Source: Parus major (lineage: Eukaryota > Chordata > Aves > Passeriformes > Paridae). Taken from it: a stretch of 64,000 nt of DNA. A model generated the notes under the pieces. It did not search any database and was not told where the DNA came from. It saw nothing but the letters and a program-made list of their open reading frames with translations. Position numbers and translations under genes: made by a program. The DNA lies in NCBI RefSeq assembly GCF_001522545.3, contig NC_031768.1, positions 3,534,683-3,598,682 on the forward strand, given 5' to 3'. Shown in pieces: positions 26,244 through 39,042 of this stretch. Position 1 is the stretch's first letter, and every line of letters begins with the position of its first letter.

Positions 26244-29200
26244 ATTCTGCCATGCACATCTTGGGTCAGATGGTGAAATAAGACTCATTGAAATAATAAC
26301 CAGGGCAGAAGAGGGCAAATCTGATTTATGACACAACTATCAGAGCACATTTTTATTCATCAAGCCACTTAAAAATAAAATATTGCCATTTAAAAAATTT
26401 TTGTTCATTTGTTTGTTCACCAGGAGCTCCAATTCAACTTTCTTTCTCCAAAGAACATTTTACTCTGTGTTGTTTTGTCCAGCAGATATTTTTGCTGACA
26501 AGCTCACATTTTTGTCCTCTAATAGGACACTTAGGGAAGCCAATAAGATTTGGGAAACCACTTGGCCCTGTCTGTACCTCAGCCAAATCACAATGATGTT
26601 AAATGAACTCCTTTTAATAATTCATTGCAGCAGAATCTGGTTTACTTTTAGCCAGCTCTTAGAGAAGGAAAAAGGCTTCAGCTTCTGAGCTTCATCTTGC
26701 AGAGCTGATGAATTTCTCCCAGGATGTTCCCAGATGTTATTCCAAAATTCCCCACCTTTTCTCCCCTTTTCTCCCTGAGCCCCAGAGGACAATTCCTCCC
26801 TGCCCTGTGCCCAAATAAAGGAGATGAGGAACAGGCAATTACTTGTGTATCTTCCCACCGGCAACAAAAAAGGGGAAGTTTTCACCTCCTGATGGACAGA
26901 TTTAATTAACCCTGCTCTCCTCAGCCACCACAGAAATGAGCAGATCTCAGGCCCCAGACAGAGGAGCTGTGCTGTGCATTGCAGCTTTTGGGGTCGTGAG
27001 AGGACAAAGCACCCAAACACACCCCAGAAAAGTAAAAAAGAGAGGAAATGGGGGCTGTTTCAGGCCTGTGATGTGTCCAGGAGAAAACACCAATTTGTGC
27101 TCAGCCCTGGATAACCTGAGTTAATGCTATGAGGTGAAACAAGGGTTGGGGGGTACAAATACAATTATTTTTATCTTACCTAACATTAAAAAGGGAAGAA
27201 AGACAAGTTTGGGGGTACATGAGCCCTGGAAATGACCTGAAGAAAACTCACCTGCCTCGAAACCTCTCTGGTTTATCCAGACTTTGGTCTAACAAAAATT
27301 ATTCCCCATACACTTTACCTCAAAGAGGTTTATGTATAAAGTAATACATTATCTAATATCTGAATATTTGAACTGAGGACTTGCTGTTTATGTTACAAGC
27401 TCACATAAATTTAAATGTGTGTGCACACATAGGTGCCTGTAACTTAAAAGACTATGTGTTGTACAGAGATACAAAAATATTTCTGTACTTGTGGGCAGAT
27501 CCCCCTGAAAAAAAATAAAATAAAAGGAGGAGACTGGTTTTATTAGTAGTGTAAATCAATAAATTGTCCTCAGCTGGACAAGAAGTGCTCAGTTTTACCA
27601 GCTGGGGAAGTGGCCTGCAGCCTGAGCTCCTGTTTTATGGGACACAGGGAAGGAAGGCAGGGATCTCTCTCTGCACCAGCAGTTTAGGGAAAGCTTTCTT
27701 GCAGAAATTATGGCTTCTTTGAAGGCTAAATTTGAGATAAAACAGCTGTGAACAGCCCCCCTGAAAGTGTAATGACAATTATTAAAGGTTTCATAACACA
27801 TGGAACAGCCTTGTTGGATATTCTCTTGTATGATCTCGTGGGTTTAAAAGCTGCTCCTAACACCCTGATTTTTATTTGCTCTTCTCTTAGGAGCTGCTTT
27901 TTGCTGTTTTCCAGGTGCTCTCTGGGCTGTGAGGGGTCCAATTCAGCATTCAGCATTCTGTAGCACTTGTGAGCAGCCCCAGGAACAGGGCCCAGCTCTC
28001 AGAGGGAGCTAAGAAAACAGGGGACTGCAGAGAACAGTTATTCAAATTACACTTTGGCTTCAATTTGTCAGCTGCACCACCAGCAGCAAGAGCAGAGACA
28101 TGGAAATGTCACAGAGATGGTAACCTTTAAAGTGTTTTTGCATTTAAAGAAAAAGAAAAAAATAAAAAGCCTGAGGGAAGTGGCTGTAGCAGCCTGCAGC
28201 AGCATTTCCATGACTTCAGTGAGTTCCCCAGCACAGCCCCCAGCCCTGTGCTGGCTCCAGGGTGGCAGCAGCCACTGCTCCTGGCCCATCCAGCATCCCT
28301 GGAGCTGAGTGTCCAGGAAAAACCCAGCCCAGCCCAGCCCTGCCCTGCCAGCCAACTGCACCACCCCAGCAGGACATTTAATGCTGGAAAGCCATCATAA
28401 ATACAGATTCATCTCTGCCTCTGGAAGGCATTTGGGCTTCATGTGTCAAAGAAATTTCTGTCTTTGTCCTTTAAATCTTCTTCTAAGGCGATGGCTCAGC
28501 TGTTTGAAGAGTTTAGTTATACCTGAGATCTTCTGATGTGACCAATTTCTGAAAATCCTGGGATGTTTTCTGTGCACGTGAAAATGTTATTTTGATAATG
28601 AAGAGTACTGGAATAAAGGTGTCGTGCAGTAAAAGCCTACTGAATATATCCTGAATAAGTTCACAAGATATTCTGGCTGTGTTCATACACTGGATGTTCT
28701 GAATATATTCAGACAGCATAAAAAATTACCTCCATAAGGCAAATAATGTCTGTAGGAATCATGTAGTGAATACCATAACAAAAATAAAGAAGGATAAATA
28801 GCAACCTTTTCCTAAAAGTATGGAAAATATTTCCATTTTTATAAATAAGTCAAGCTTGCAAGTTTTTCTCCAGTGTAACATACTTTGTTGCTGTTTTGTT
28901 CTGATTTTTTTTTAACAAATGTATATATGTATTGATATTTTCCAGCACTCTGGGGAATGTTGAGATGTAATTGGCATCCTTCACTGCTTTTTTAAAATTG
29001 ACACTTCTTCAGACAGAATATATTTAGGTATAGACCCAAGACTACCCTGCTGGTTGAAAACCTCAGCTCTATAAAAGTTATCTGAAAGTCATTAAAATAC
29101 CATCAATGGTCTTTTCAGGCAAGGTCATTGGTTAGGAACCCATCAGAAAGTTTCTGCACACTATAAAGCACATCAAAAATAACTGGGTTGCAAAGGCAGC

Positions 29201-29730
29201 CATCTGAAGTGGAGAAAGGCCAGAATTAGATACCCCTGCAGTATTAATGGTTCTTGCTCTTCCATGATGAAATGTGTTATGACACAGGTTTTGACTCCAC
29301 CACCCTCTGTCCCCCCTCCCCCAGCCCACTCCTGTTCACAGGAAAAGGGACATTTTTCTTTTCTACTACCTGTATTTTATTCAGAATTCACTGTTCAGAG
29401 GCTGAAATGAACATAAAATTATTCATTGTGTGCTTGGAGATTTCCTGATTCTAATTTCATTTCACGGACGCTGTCCAAGTGTTCCACAAAGATTCCTGAG
29501 CTTCTCTGCACGGGGTCACGGTGAGATGAAGCAGCAAATGCCTGCACATGGAGGACAAAATCCCACCTGGCTTTTGGAACCTCACATTATGGTCATAGCT
29601 GGAAAATACTTGGAGCATTCTGTATGTGAAAAGCCAAGGTAAATGGATTTAACAATCAAACAGGGCTGGCCAAGAGCAGTCACTGTCAGCCAGAGAGACA
29701 AGAACAGTCCTGAGAAATATCCTCCTATCC

Positions 29731-30262
29731 TCCTCTCCTCTCCTCTCCTCTCCTCTCCTCTCCTCTCCTCTCCTCTCCTCTCCTCTNNNNNNNNNNNNNN
29801 NNNNNNNNNNNNNNNNNNNNNNNNNNNNNNNNNNNNNNNNNNNNNNNNNNNNNNNNNNNNNNNNNNNNNNNNNNNNNNNNNNNNNNNNNNNNNNNNNNNN
29901 NNNNNNNNNNNNNNNNNNNNNNNNNNNNNNNNNNNNNNNNNNNNNNNNNNNNNNNNNNNNNNNNNNNNNNNNNNNNNNNNNNNNNNNNNNNNNNNNNNNN
30001 NNNNNNNNNNNNNNNNNNNNNNNNNNNNNNNNNNNNNNNNNNNNNNNNNNNNNNNNNNNNNNNNNNNNNNNNNNNNNNNNNNNNNNNNNNNNNNNNNNNN
30101 NNNNNNNNNNNNNNNNNNNNNNNNNNNNNNNNNNNNNNNNNNNNNNNNNNNNNNNNNNNNNNNNNNNNNNNNNNNNNNNNNNNNNNNNNNNNNNNNNNNN
30201 NNNNNNNNNNNNNNNNNNNNNTCCTCTCCTCTCCTCTCCTCTCCTCTCCTCTCCTCTCCTCC
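29731..30262 (+). repeat. (TCCTC)n microsatellite with internal assembly gap
   Basis: Pure pentanucleotide arrays flank the N run: about 56 bases on the left and 41 on the right, all pyrimidine on the plus strand. The true length is unknown because 435 N replace the centre. Confidence 0.97.
29787..30221. other. assembly gap (435 N)
   Basis: The gap lies wholly inside the (TCCTC)n array, so the assembler probably failed on the simple repeat. Predicted frames through it are meaningless. Confidence 0.98.
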
Positions 30263-30269
30263 CTAACAG

Positions 30270-30345
30270 TGATTTTTTTTCTGATATGTAATCTGAATTT
30301 CCCCTGTCTCAGCTCAAGGCTCCTTCCCCTGCTCCTCTCCCCATT
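30270..30345 (-). mobile_element. CR1 fragment, minus orientation
   Basis: Contains TCTGATATGTAATCTGAATT followed by TCCCCTGTCTCAGCTCAAGG, the reverse complement of the CR1 'aaactgaaagaggg..agattagatattagg' segment. It abuts a second CR1 fragment in the opposite orientation. Confidence 0.6.
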
Positions 30346-30353
30346 TATTAAGC

Positions 30354-30478
30354 AACCACTGGCACAGGGTGCCCAGAGAAGCTGTGGCTGCCTCATCCCT
30401 GTCCAAGGCCAGGCTGATCTTTAAGAGATGATCTTCAAGGTCCCTTCCAACTCAAAGCATTCCAAGATCCTGATATTC
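30354..30478 (+). mobile_element. CR1 3' fragment, plus orientation
   Basis: Contains CACTGGCACAGGGTGCCCAG, AAGCTGTGGCTGCCTCATCC and the terminus TTCAAGGTCCCTTCCAACTC followed by AAAGCATTCCAAGATCC. The middle is internally deleted relative to longer copies. Confidence 0.82.
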
Positions 30479-33400
30479 CTTGTTCCACAACTTATTTGGG
30501 CAACCTGCCACCAGGTTCAGGCTGAGCCAAATCCCCTTTGTGTAAAGCACTGGAGGCTGAAATCTCGTGTCTCCAGAATGACCTTGGGGAAATCATCTGG
30601 TCCCTGCAGCTTTCCCTTCCTCGACTGTGATGTGGGGGGCCTGGAAAGCACTGAGGCTCCTGAGTTTTATTTGGTTTTAGCCCTGATAATGCCTGGTGGA
30701 AGTGCCAACAGAGACTTTCCCTGCAGCTTTTCCCCTCTGAGCTCTGCAGATCCTGAGCCTTTAGTACAGGAAATGTTGCTGTACCTACACAGGGGGGAGA
30801 GTACCACCTTTTTCAGTGCAAATTAGACCAAATTAAAAGCTCAGAGACATCTGACATTAATGTTTTGCTGTCTTGGAGGCTGCATCAAGTCACTCTCAGG
30901 GTCACATTAATATTTAGCACTGCCCTTGTTACTAAATGCTGAATTTTTGAGTTTTAATTTTGATTAAAACTGCAAAAGATAGAAGCTGTATTGTCAAACA
31001 ACATCCTGACACAGACATCAGCTGTGCACACCTTTGTGAATTTAAAGTTGTGGTAATTTTTGCCAATGTCTTAACTCCTGGTCTCTGCCATTTTTCTTCC
31101 CCAAGTGGGTCACTTTATATCTTTATCACCCACTTACCTGCCTGCTTCTCTCCTTGTAAACCCCTACTAAAGACTTTGGGACTTGAGTGACTGTGAAAAT
31201 AAGATGGATTTTGTCCTGTCAGAACTAGATGTGTGTTTTACTGGGAAATAAAACTGGAAGTTATGCAGGCTTTGGAGACGAGTTTCTGTTATGGAACCAC
31301 GTAAGAAACAAGTCAATATATTGCTAGGTAATGGGCAAGACTTGCTCTTTTCTTACATGATCCAGGCTAATGCTCTTTATTGAGCTGCAGAGACTGCTTC
31401 AGATCTCATGGGTTGGAAATGGTTTCATTCTCATGCACATAATGTGCTGTTTTCCTCCAGAAACTGCTTTTCATTAGTGCCCCTGGGACGGGGATGTACC
31501 CTGAGCTCTGTGATCTCAGTCTCCCAGCTAAGTTCAAACGTGTCATCACCAGCTCCAGCTCTTCTGCTTCAGCTGCCTGCTCATTTGGGCAGCTGTTAAT
31601 TTGCATGGCTAAAATTTCAAGCCTCTCTCAGGCCCAGCATGGGCAGCTACAAGAAAGGTGCTGCTTGGGAACCCTCACTGAGCTCCAGGGAAGCTGTTGG
31701 TACCCTGGGCTCAGTAAAGGCTGATTTCACCAAGCCTGGTGAGCCTCAGCCTTGTCCTGGCTGCTCTGGTCCCCAGACAAAGCAGCACAGAGAAAATCTA
31801 CCAGTGTGGTCATCATTGGATGTGGCCAAAACCTCTCTTAGATAATGGGAGTGCTGGAAATCCTTTGTTTGCCTCTCAGGGAAAAGAGATCTGCAGCTTC
31901 CCAGGAGAACAGAAATCCTGAAATTTGCCTTGCTTCATTTTATAAGGAAAAAACAAAACCCTGCAAAACCACAAATGCAAATGTTTATTTTCCAATCCCA
32001 GCTGGTTGTGGCTGTAGGTGGTGGCTTGGGCTCCCTCCTGGAAACAGAGGGAAGCTGCCAAGGTCACCCAAAGGGTGGAGATTTGCCCAGGTGTTGGGAA
32101 GGGACTCTCAAAGACCCCACCTAGAAGCTGGACCCCCACAAGCCTCTGCTGGACCCCAAATCCAGGAGAAAGAGGCTACCAACAAGCCAGATGCCTTGGA
32201 ATGACAGGGGAGGTTTTGCTGGCCTCAGAACCTCAGATGAAGATAGTTTCCATCCTGGGCCTGCAGGTTGTTTTCAAGCTGGTTTTTACTGATGGGAGAC
32301 CAGCATGAAAATTTTGTGTGGACTTTTCCAGTGAAATCCCTAAACATCAGCTGTGCTGGAACAAATCTACTGAGAATAATCATAATTAACAGCAGTAATC
32401 TTTGCACCAAACCTGTTCTTCCTGACACTGGCATAAAGTTTTCTGCATTTTCCTGGGGTGGAAAACACTGACCATTTCCATTTGCCGCCTATGGAAGTGG
32501 CTGTGGGGTTCCTGTTTGCTCTGGAAGGGATGGGACAGCTCTGAATGGAGCTCCCAGAGACCTGCTGGGATCAAAGTGGTTCACAGCTGTGAGGGGAGAT
32601 CAGGGGTTTTCTACACCTCTAAGGTTTGATGCAGACACTTTCTAGCATTTAGACTTCATCCAGTTCTTTTCCTTCTTTTCTAGTTCTACTCAGTGAAAAT
32701 TACTCCCTTCACCTTGCCCTGAGCTTTTGCCTCTACAAGTCCCTGACTTGTGATCTGCCACTGAATGGATTAAGGAGCTCAACTTTTTGCTGTGAGGGGG
32801 AAAGAATAGAATAAAAAATTTATAAAAACAACCAGGGGACATTGTTTCCTGGATGGGGCAATGCTGGCTAAAGGGCAGGCCAGAAAAATTCACCCACACA
32901 AGGCTGAGACAAAGCCTGGAGAGTGATGTGGCTGGAAGGAGCTGCTGCTGTGGTTCCAGCATCTTTCCCTGCTCCTTCCCCCATGTGCCAAGAGGTGAAA
33001 GGGCTGTGCTGGTCCCTCTCACACTGATCTTGGCCAGGAGCTCGAGTGCTGTGGGGATGTGCCCACACTGTGATCACAGGTGAGCCGCTCGTGGCACAGG
33101 GGGCACCTGGCTCTGTGATGCCAGCTTGACCACAAATAACCCTCAATCCCACCCCTTCCCAGTGCTCCAGCTCCCCCTGCTTCCTCTGGAACCACATCCA
33201 GCTGTGCTGGACTCTGGGGCCAGGGAAGAGCAGCCTAAACCCAAACCCACCCTGCATGCTCCCCTTGTGGGGTCACGTCCACTCTTTTCCAGCTGCTCAG
33301 TCCCAAATCCTCCTCAAATAAAATCTGAAACGAGCTTCACCCTCTCTCTGGAGTGCTGTCTTGGCTCTCTTTGAAGTGACAGCAAAGCTGCAGAGTTATT

Positions 33401-36400
33401 TTTAGCAGCACCTCATCAATTCTGTGTTCCCGAGCGCATTGGCTCCTCCACCCGAGGTGATTCTGCTTACAAATACTGGAGAGGGTTCACCTTCAGAGAT
33501 GATATTTTAATTACAAGTGCAAAGAGCTATGGCCCAACGTGTCAGAGACTAATGAAGGAGCTTTTGGGCTTGGTGGAGAGCAGCTTGCCAAGGTATCCAT
33601 TCCCTCCTGTATGGTGTAAGATGAAATGCAACTGAAGCTGTTGCCATTTTAAAAGGAAAATCTTATTAGAGCCCAGGCAAGGATATCAGAATAAAATAAA
33701 TGGCTCCTGGTGCTTCTTCATCTATTTGTATGTAGGTTCAGGTGTGATTATGTAGTCTGCTATCAACTTTAATTAAGCTTTCCCTTTGCTGCTGACCTTG
33801 GGGCTTAAATGTAATTTGTTCTATAGGAAGAACCAGTGGTACGAGCTCAGTGTTTTAAAGTTTAAATTGATTTAGGTTACATTTAATTTAAATTTCCTTA
33901 TGGAAGCATATAATTTTACTATTACTAATGTTGGAGCAATTACACAGAGGTGAAGACTCTGGTACAGAGCAGAGCCTCACAGCTCTCTAGCGCTTCTCTT
34001 CAGGAGCAGAAGTGTCCCTGCCTTCTGCTTTTGGTATCATTTTATTTAAATCCACCGGAGTCCCAGGGAGCTCCCACTTTTCCTGCATGTCTCTGGCTCA
34101 CCAGGCAGACCAGAGGTGACAGTGGGACCTTCCCAGAGCTGGGAGAGCTCCAGCAGGCCTCCCCTCACCTGGGAATAGAGGTGAGGTTTTTGATGATGCC
34201 AGGCTGTTTATCCTCCCCAAAAAACCAGGAGTGTTTTACCTGGCAGAGCTGGGAGCTGCTGGGCAAGGCAGGCACTGCAGGCAGGGTGTGGCTGTTTGAT
34301 TTCCAGCCTCTGGACAGCCCCTTATCCATCAGAGCTGAACTGTCTGTGCTTCAGTCTTCAGGATTTTTGGGGATGATCTGCACTGAGACTTGTCCTGGCC
34401 ACAGGGGAGCCCCAGGCCCCTCTTTTCTGGTTTTACAGAAGAAGGGTGGTGGGTACCAGAGAAAGGTGCCAGAGCTCAGCCTGGGGAGCAAGGGGGAGTG
34501 AGGGGGACTGGGAGATGCTGGAGATGCCAGCAGAGATGAGGGGATGAAGGTGATCCCTGGAATCCAGAGGCAGCTGCACAGAGTTTCTTCCACCCTCTGA
34601 AAATTGAGGGCAGGATGGGATGGGGAGAAAGGAGACCTGGAAGGGTGTGGGAGGAGAAATGATTGTCAAGCTGTTCATGTGTCTTCTTCAGGGAAAATCT
34701 GCAGGATCAGCCATAGGCAATGGGGAAATTATGGCAATGCATGTTTCGATATGTTCTCGTTATTTCCGAGCCCCTGCTGCAATGCTCTCTTCCCTCCCCA
34801 CACCATCCAAAGCATCCACTGCACTACAAACAGCCCTGAAACATCTGCTTTCTCTACCCAAGTGTTGAATATGGTGATTTTTCTATCCTACTGAGAGTGG
34901 AACCCCCAAAGAAAACATACAGGGAAACTTTAGGTGCAAAGAAAAGGTGCAAAGATGTGGCTTGATTGAGCTTGGGCAATATTCCAAAATCATGTTACTG
35001 CTGTGATGACAAGGTACCTTAATGACAGCATTTCTTCAGGTTTTCCACCTTTCCTTGCCATTGTGTTGTGGATTTCTCTCACCATTATGTGCTATCTTTT
35101 TATGAAACACCTATCTTTCTCACTTCCAATTAAATAAGAGTCCAAAGGTTTGAGCTCTGGAGGGGGTGGGCTGTGCTTTCTGACAGGCTCAGAGGATGAA
35201 CCCTTGGTGGTTCCAATGTAAAAACAGTGACAATTTCTCTCAAAGCAAGTTTTTTAGTTTAGGTACTGGGAGAAACTGGTGTTGGCATTGCTGTCCCATG
35301 GGCAAGGGCAGGGATCACTTTCTCTCAAGCTCAGTCACAGAGATTTCAAAATCTTTTATGTGCATATACTTCCCATTAATTAAAAAAAATATATATTAAA
35401 AAATCACTGGCTAGAAATTCTGGTCCAGCAGCACCAGAACAAATACCCACAGCAGCTTTCCCCTGACAAACACCTTGCAGGGAGACAGGTCTGCATTTTA
35501 TGCTCAGATGGCTGCTCCAACAGGAGGGAAATCTGTTCCCTCTCACCGTGGCTGTGTTTGGTCAGCTCTGTCTCAGGGTCCTCCCTGTCACTTGTCCCCT
35601 TGCCCACCATCTGGCATGATGAAAATCAGGCACCTGTGAAGGGGAAAATCCTTAATGTGGGAGGGCAGAGCCAGGAGGAGGGTGCTGCAGGGTGTGCCAA
35701 ACTCTCCCACGCTGAATTCCTGCTGGGAAGTTTGCAGGGCCCTTGTCACCCCTGAAAATAGTCCCAGAGCCTTTTGTGGTGTCCATTCTAGCACCTTCTG
35801 TCCTGAAATCCTGAAACCACCGAGCAGGACCCTCGCTGTGGAAAAAGGAGGAATAGTTTGGGAAGGACAGCCCCCTCCCCAGGGAGGTGCTCTGCGTGAC
35901 CCCCCAGCAGTGTGAGCAGCGTGTGCTGGGCTCCTGCACTCCCCACAAAGGCATTTCCATTCTGGGCAGGGAGGGCAGCTTTCCCTTGGGAGGCTCAGGC
36001 AAGCACAGAGAAAATTAATGGTGAAAAGCACTCTCTTTTCCCTGCTGGAATGCTTCATAGTCAACCAAGAGAGCCCATTAAGCAGCTGCTGTGACCTAAA
36101 ATAACCTGACTAGCACTAAAACTATGAGCAGGCTGGATGGGTTTTTTTTTCCTTCTTTTTACTTTTCCTTCCTTTTAAAATAAAGCTTCCTTCCCTGGGA
36201 GAGTTTTCCAGCCTGCTCAGGAGTGCTGGCAGGGTTTGCCTTTCCAGCTGCCCCTTTTTCCCATTTATTGGCTGTTCATATCATCAGAATAAAAAAGACA
36301 CCTCCCAAAATAAAAACTCAAGGAAAACCTCCTCTTCACACACACCTGGCTGTGCTGCCAAAGTGTGTTGGGTGTCAAAGTCTGGAGATTTTTACCCCTA

Positions 36401-37189
36401 ACCACTGAAGGAAAGTATTGCCCCCCTGCAAGCCAGGGATGGGTGTCATCCCTCCAGCTACCTGGGAAAATGGGAAATCTGGTTGCACAAAGCTCCTCTG
36501 GAGTCTCTTTTGTCCCAAATGGCAGCTCAGGGTTGTTTTGTTTGGTTTTCAACTCTGTTATTTGGTGTAATAACACCTCACCTTGCTCCTAACTCTTCCT
36601 AGCTATGGTACCACTGCTGTGGAGCTCACCTGGGTAAAAACTAAATGACCAAAAGATGAACATTTAAACAGCCAAAATTTCTTCAGTTCTGGATAGGGAA
36701 AGCAAGTTTCAACCTGAAAACAAGGAGAGGAAAAAACTCTACTGAGTAAAACTGCAATTGTGTTAATCAGACAATTTAAACGAAACAGTAATGGAATAAA
36801 GGATAAAAGGGTTCTTAGAAAAGGCAGGAGTGAGGGAGTTGCTAACTCATTTGAGACAAAAAGGGAGACTTAATTGCTATCTGTGAGTCATTAAAGGGTT
36901 AGCTGAGGCTGGGGTATGAGGAAAACTGCAATGTGAAAAAGAGTGAGTCTCTCTCAGGAGGTACAATTTCTAGGAGACAGAAGACAGGGAAGAATTTTAG
37001 CCCTTAAATTCATCTTTTGAAGTCAAGTCTCCAATTGCCCTCGGGACTAAGATGGAGTCACAGTTTTGTGCAAGATGTGCTCGCACTGATACCTTGATGT
37101 TCTGATACCTCCAGGGCTTTTCTTTGGAGAGCTCATGCTGATGCCAGCTGCTGTTTTCACTTCTATGAATATCTTCCGAGGGGGTGTTT

Positions 37190-37808
37190 GGGGCAATGGG
37201 GGAAGTGGTGAGCCCAGGGGTGCCCAGGTGGGCAAGAGGCCCCTGGCCCCTGGGCTGGGTGAGGAATTGTGTGTCCAGCAGGAGCAGGGCAGGGATTGTC
37301 CCTCTGTGCTGGCTCTGAGAGGCCCCTCCAGGGCTGGCTCCAGTTGTGGCTGGTGCAGGAGAGCCCTGGAGGGGCTGGAGCGTGTCCAGGGCAGGGAACG
37401 GAGCTGGGAAGGGTCTGGAGCCCCAGGAGGGGCTGAGGGAGCTGGGAAAGGGGCTCAGCCTGGAGCAAAGGAGGCTCAGGGGGCCCTTGTGGCTCTGCAC
37501 AAGTCCCTGGCAGGAGGGGACAGCCGGGGGGGTCGGGCTCTGCTGCCAGGGAACAGGGACAGGAGGAGAGCTCAGGCCTCAGGCTGGGCCAGGGGAGGCT
37601 CAGGGTGGGCAGCAGCAGGAATTTGCCCATGGAAAGGGAGCTCAGGCCTTGGCAGGGGCTGCCCAGGGAGCTTTGCAGTGCCCATCCCTGGAGGTGTCAC
37701 CTGGACGTGGCACTCAGGGCTCTGGGCTGGGGACAAGGTGGGGATGGGTCACAGCTGGGACTCCATGGGCTGGGAGGGCTTTTCCAGCTTCACTGATTCC
37801 ACAGTTCC
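37190..37808 (+). mobile_element. GC-rich CR1 copy
   Basis: About 0.6 kb showing GGCTGGAGCGTGTCCAGGGC, GAAGGGTCTGGAGCCCCAGG, AGCCTGGAGCAAAGGAGGCT, GTGCCCATCCCTGGAGGTGT and the 3' end GGCTTTTCCAGCTTCACTGA followed by TTCCACAGTTCC. Its high GC content gives long open frames on both strands, which are not genes. Confidence 0.82.
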
Positions 37809-38950
37809 AAGCATATCACACGCCAGGATACAGGCATACAGGATCCATGGATTTTGATGGTTCTTCCAGTGTTTAAAATGATGCTGGCAGAGACACAGCA
37901 GCTCTTTTCCTGTCACCTTGATCCTGAGGATGGGATCAGTGCATCCGGCAGGGGCTCGGCTGCTCCCGGCTGCACCGACCCGAGAAAAGATTCCTCTACC
38001 TGGACTGGATGGGAGCAGAGAACAGGCAGCCTCTCCAAGGCCTTGTTCCATGTTTATCTAGCGCTGCTGGGAAGGTGAAGAGCCAATAAAAGCCCCAAGC
38101 CAAGGGGACAGTGCTCATGTTTACAGCTGCACACGCTGGAGATCCGCAGGGATGCGGGCAGGGAGCCAGGCTCCCCACAGCTCCCGGCCTCCAGTGGGAA
38201 GCAGCAGCCCGGCTCCACACTGATTTCAACCAGCAGGAGACTTGCAGTGAAGTTATTTGAATATGGGCCCCCCAAAGGCATCCTCAGTTCCTAAGGAGGA
38301 TGGGTATTAGCAGACACATTGAATACAGATGAGGAGGAAGTCTCATTAAGTCAAGGACGGTTGACACTTTTCCAGATCATCAGCCAAATGTAGATGTAAG
38401 GAGATGCTGGAATATTTCCACTATCAGCAGGCACCAGGAGTTTAAAATGTGGCTATTTCCTGCCTCCATTGCTGGTTCATTCTTGCCTGTCACTGAAGTT
38501 TTGATGGGCAGCCACAGGACCCACCAGCCCTGTGCTTGAGGGAAGCCAAGAGCCACAGGAACAAATGCATCAAACCTCAATTTTATCCAAAAGCTTTTCA
38601 CCTTTTTACAGAGGACAAGGAGGAAGCTTTAAATATAGAATATGAAAGTGTTTGGAGACTCAAAAGTCCTGAATGCTACTGAGTAAATCAATTTTTATTT
38701 CTACATGCAGTGCTAATGCCCCATCCACCTCAAGCTGAGCACAGCAGAAAGACTTTTGAGGAAATAAAATAGGACTGAATTGCCCCAAAATCTTCTATAA
38801 AAGTTTTGTTTTCTGCGCTTTTTCAATGGGAAATAGTAAAAGAAATTTCTTTCTGCATGTTTTAATTAGGTTCTTATTAACACCAATTTTCTCTATGGAA
38901 AAAAGAAATAACACATCAAATCAAAGCAAATGAATAGCTTAATCTTTTTT

Positions 38951-39042
38951 TTCATGGAACTGTTAAGCTTGGAAAAAACCTCCAAGATCACTGAACCCAA
39001 CCTTTGACCAAGCACTCCCATATCAACTAAAACACAGTGCTA
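38951..39042 (-). mobile_element. CR1 3'-end fragment
   Basis: Contains GGAAAAAACCTCCAAGATCA followed by CTGAACCCAACCTTTGACCA and AGCACTCCCATATCAACTAA, the reverse complement of the 'gatcttggaggtcttttccaac' CR1 tail. Confidence 0.8.

Noticed and set aside
29643..30396. Long frames through the TCCTC array
   Set aside because: Simple repeat plus N gap; not coding.
37135..37857. A 240-residue open frame on the plus strand and overlapping frames on the other strand
   Set aside because: It falls in a GC-rich CR1 copy, where stops are rare by composition. The translation has no known domain and the CR1 3' end is recognisable at the DNA level.
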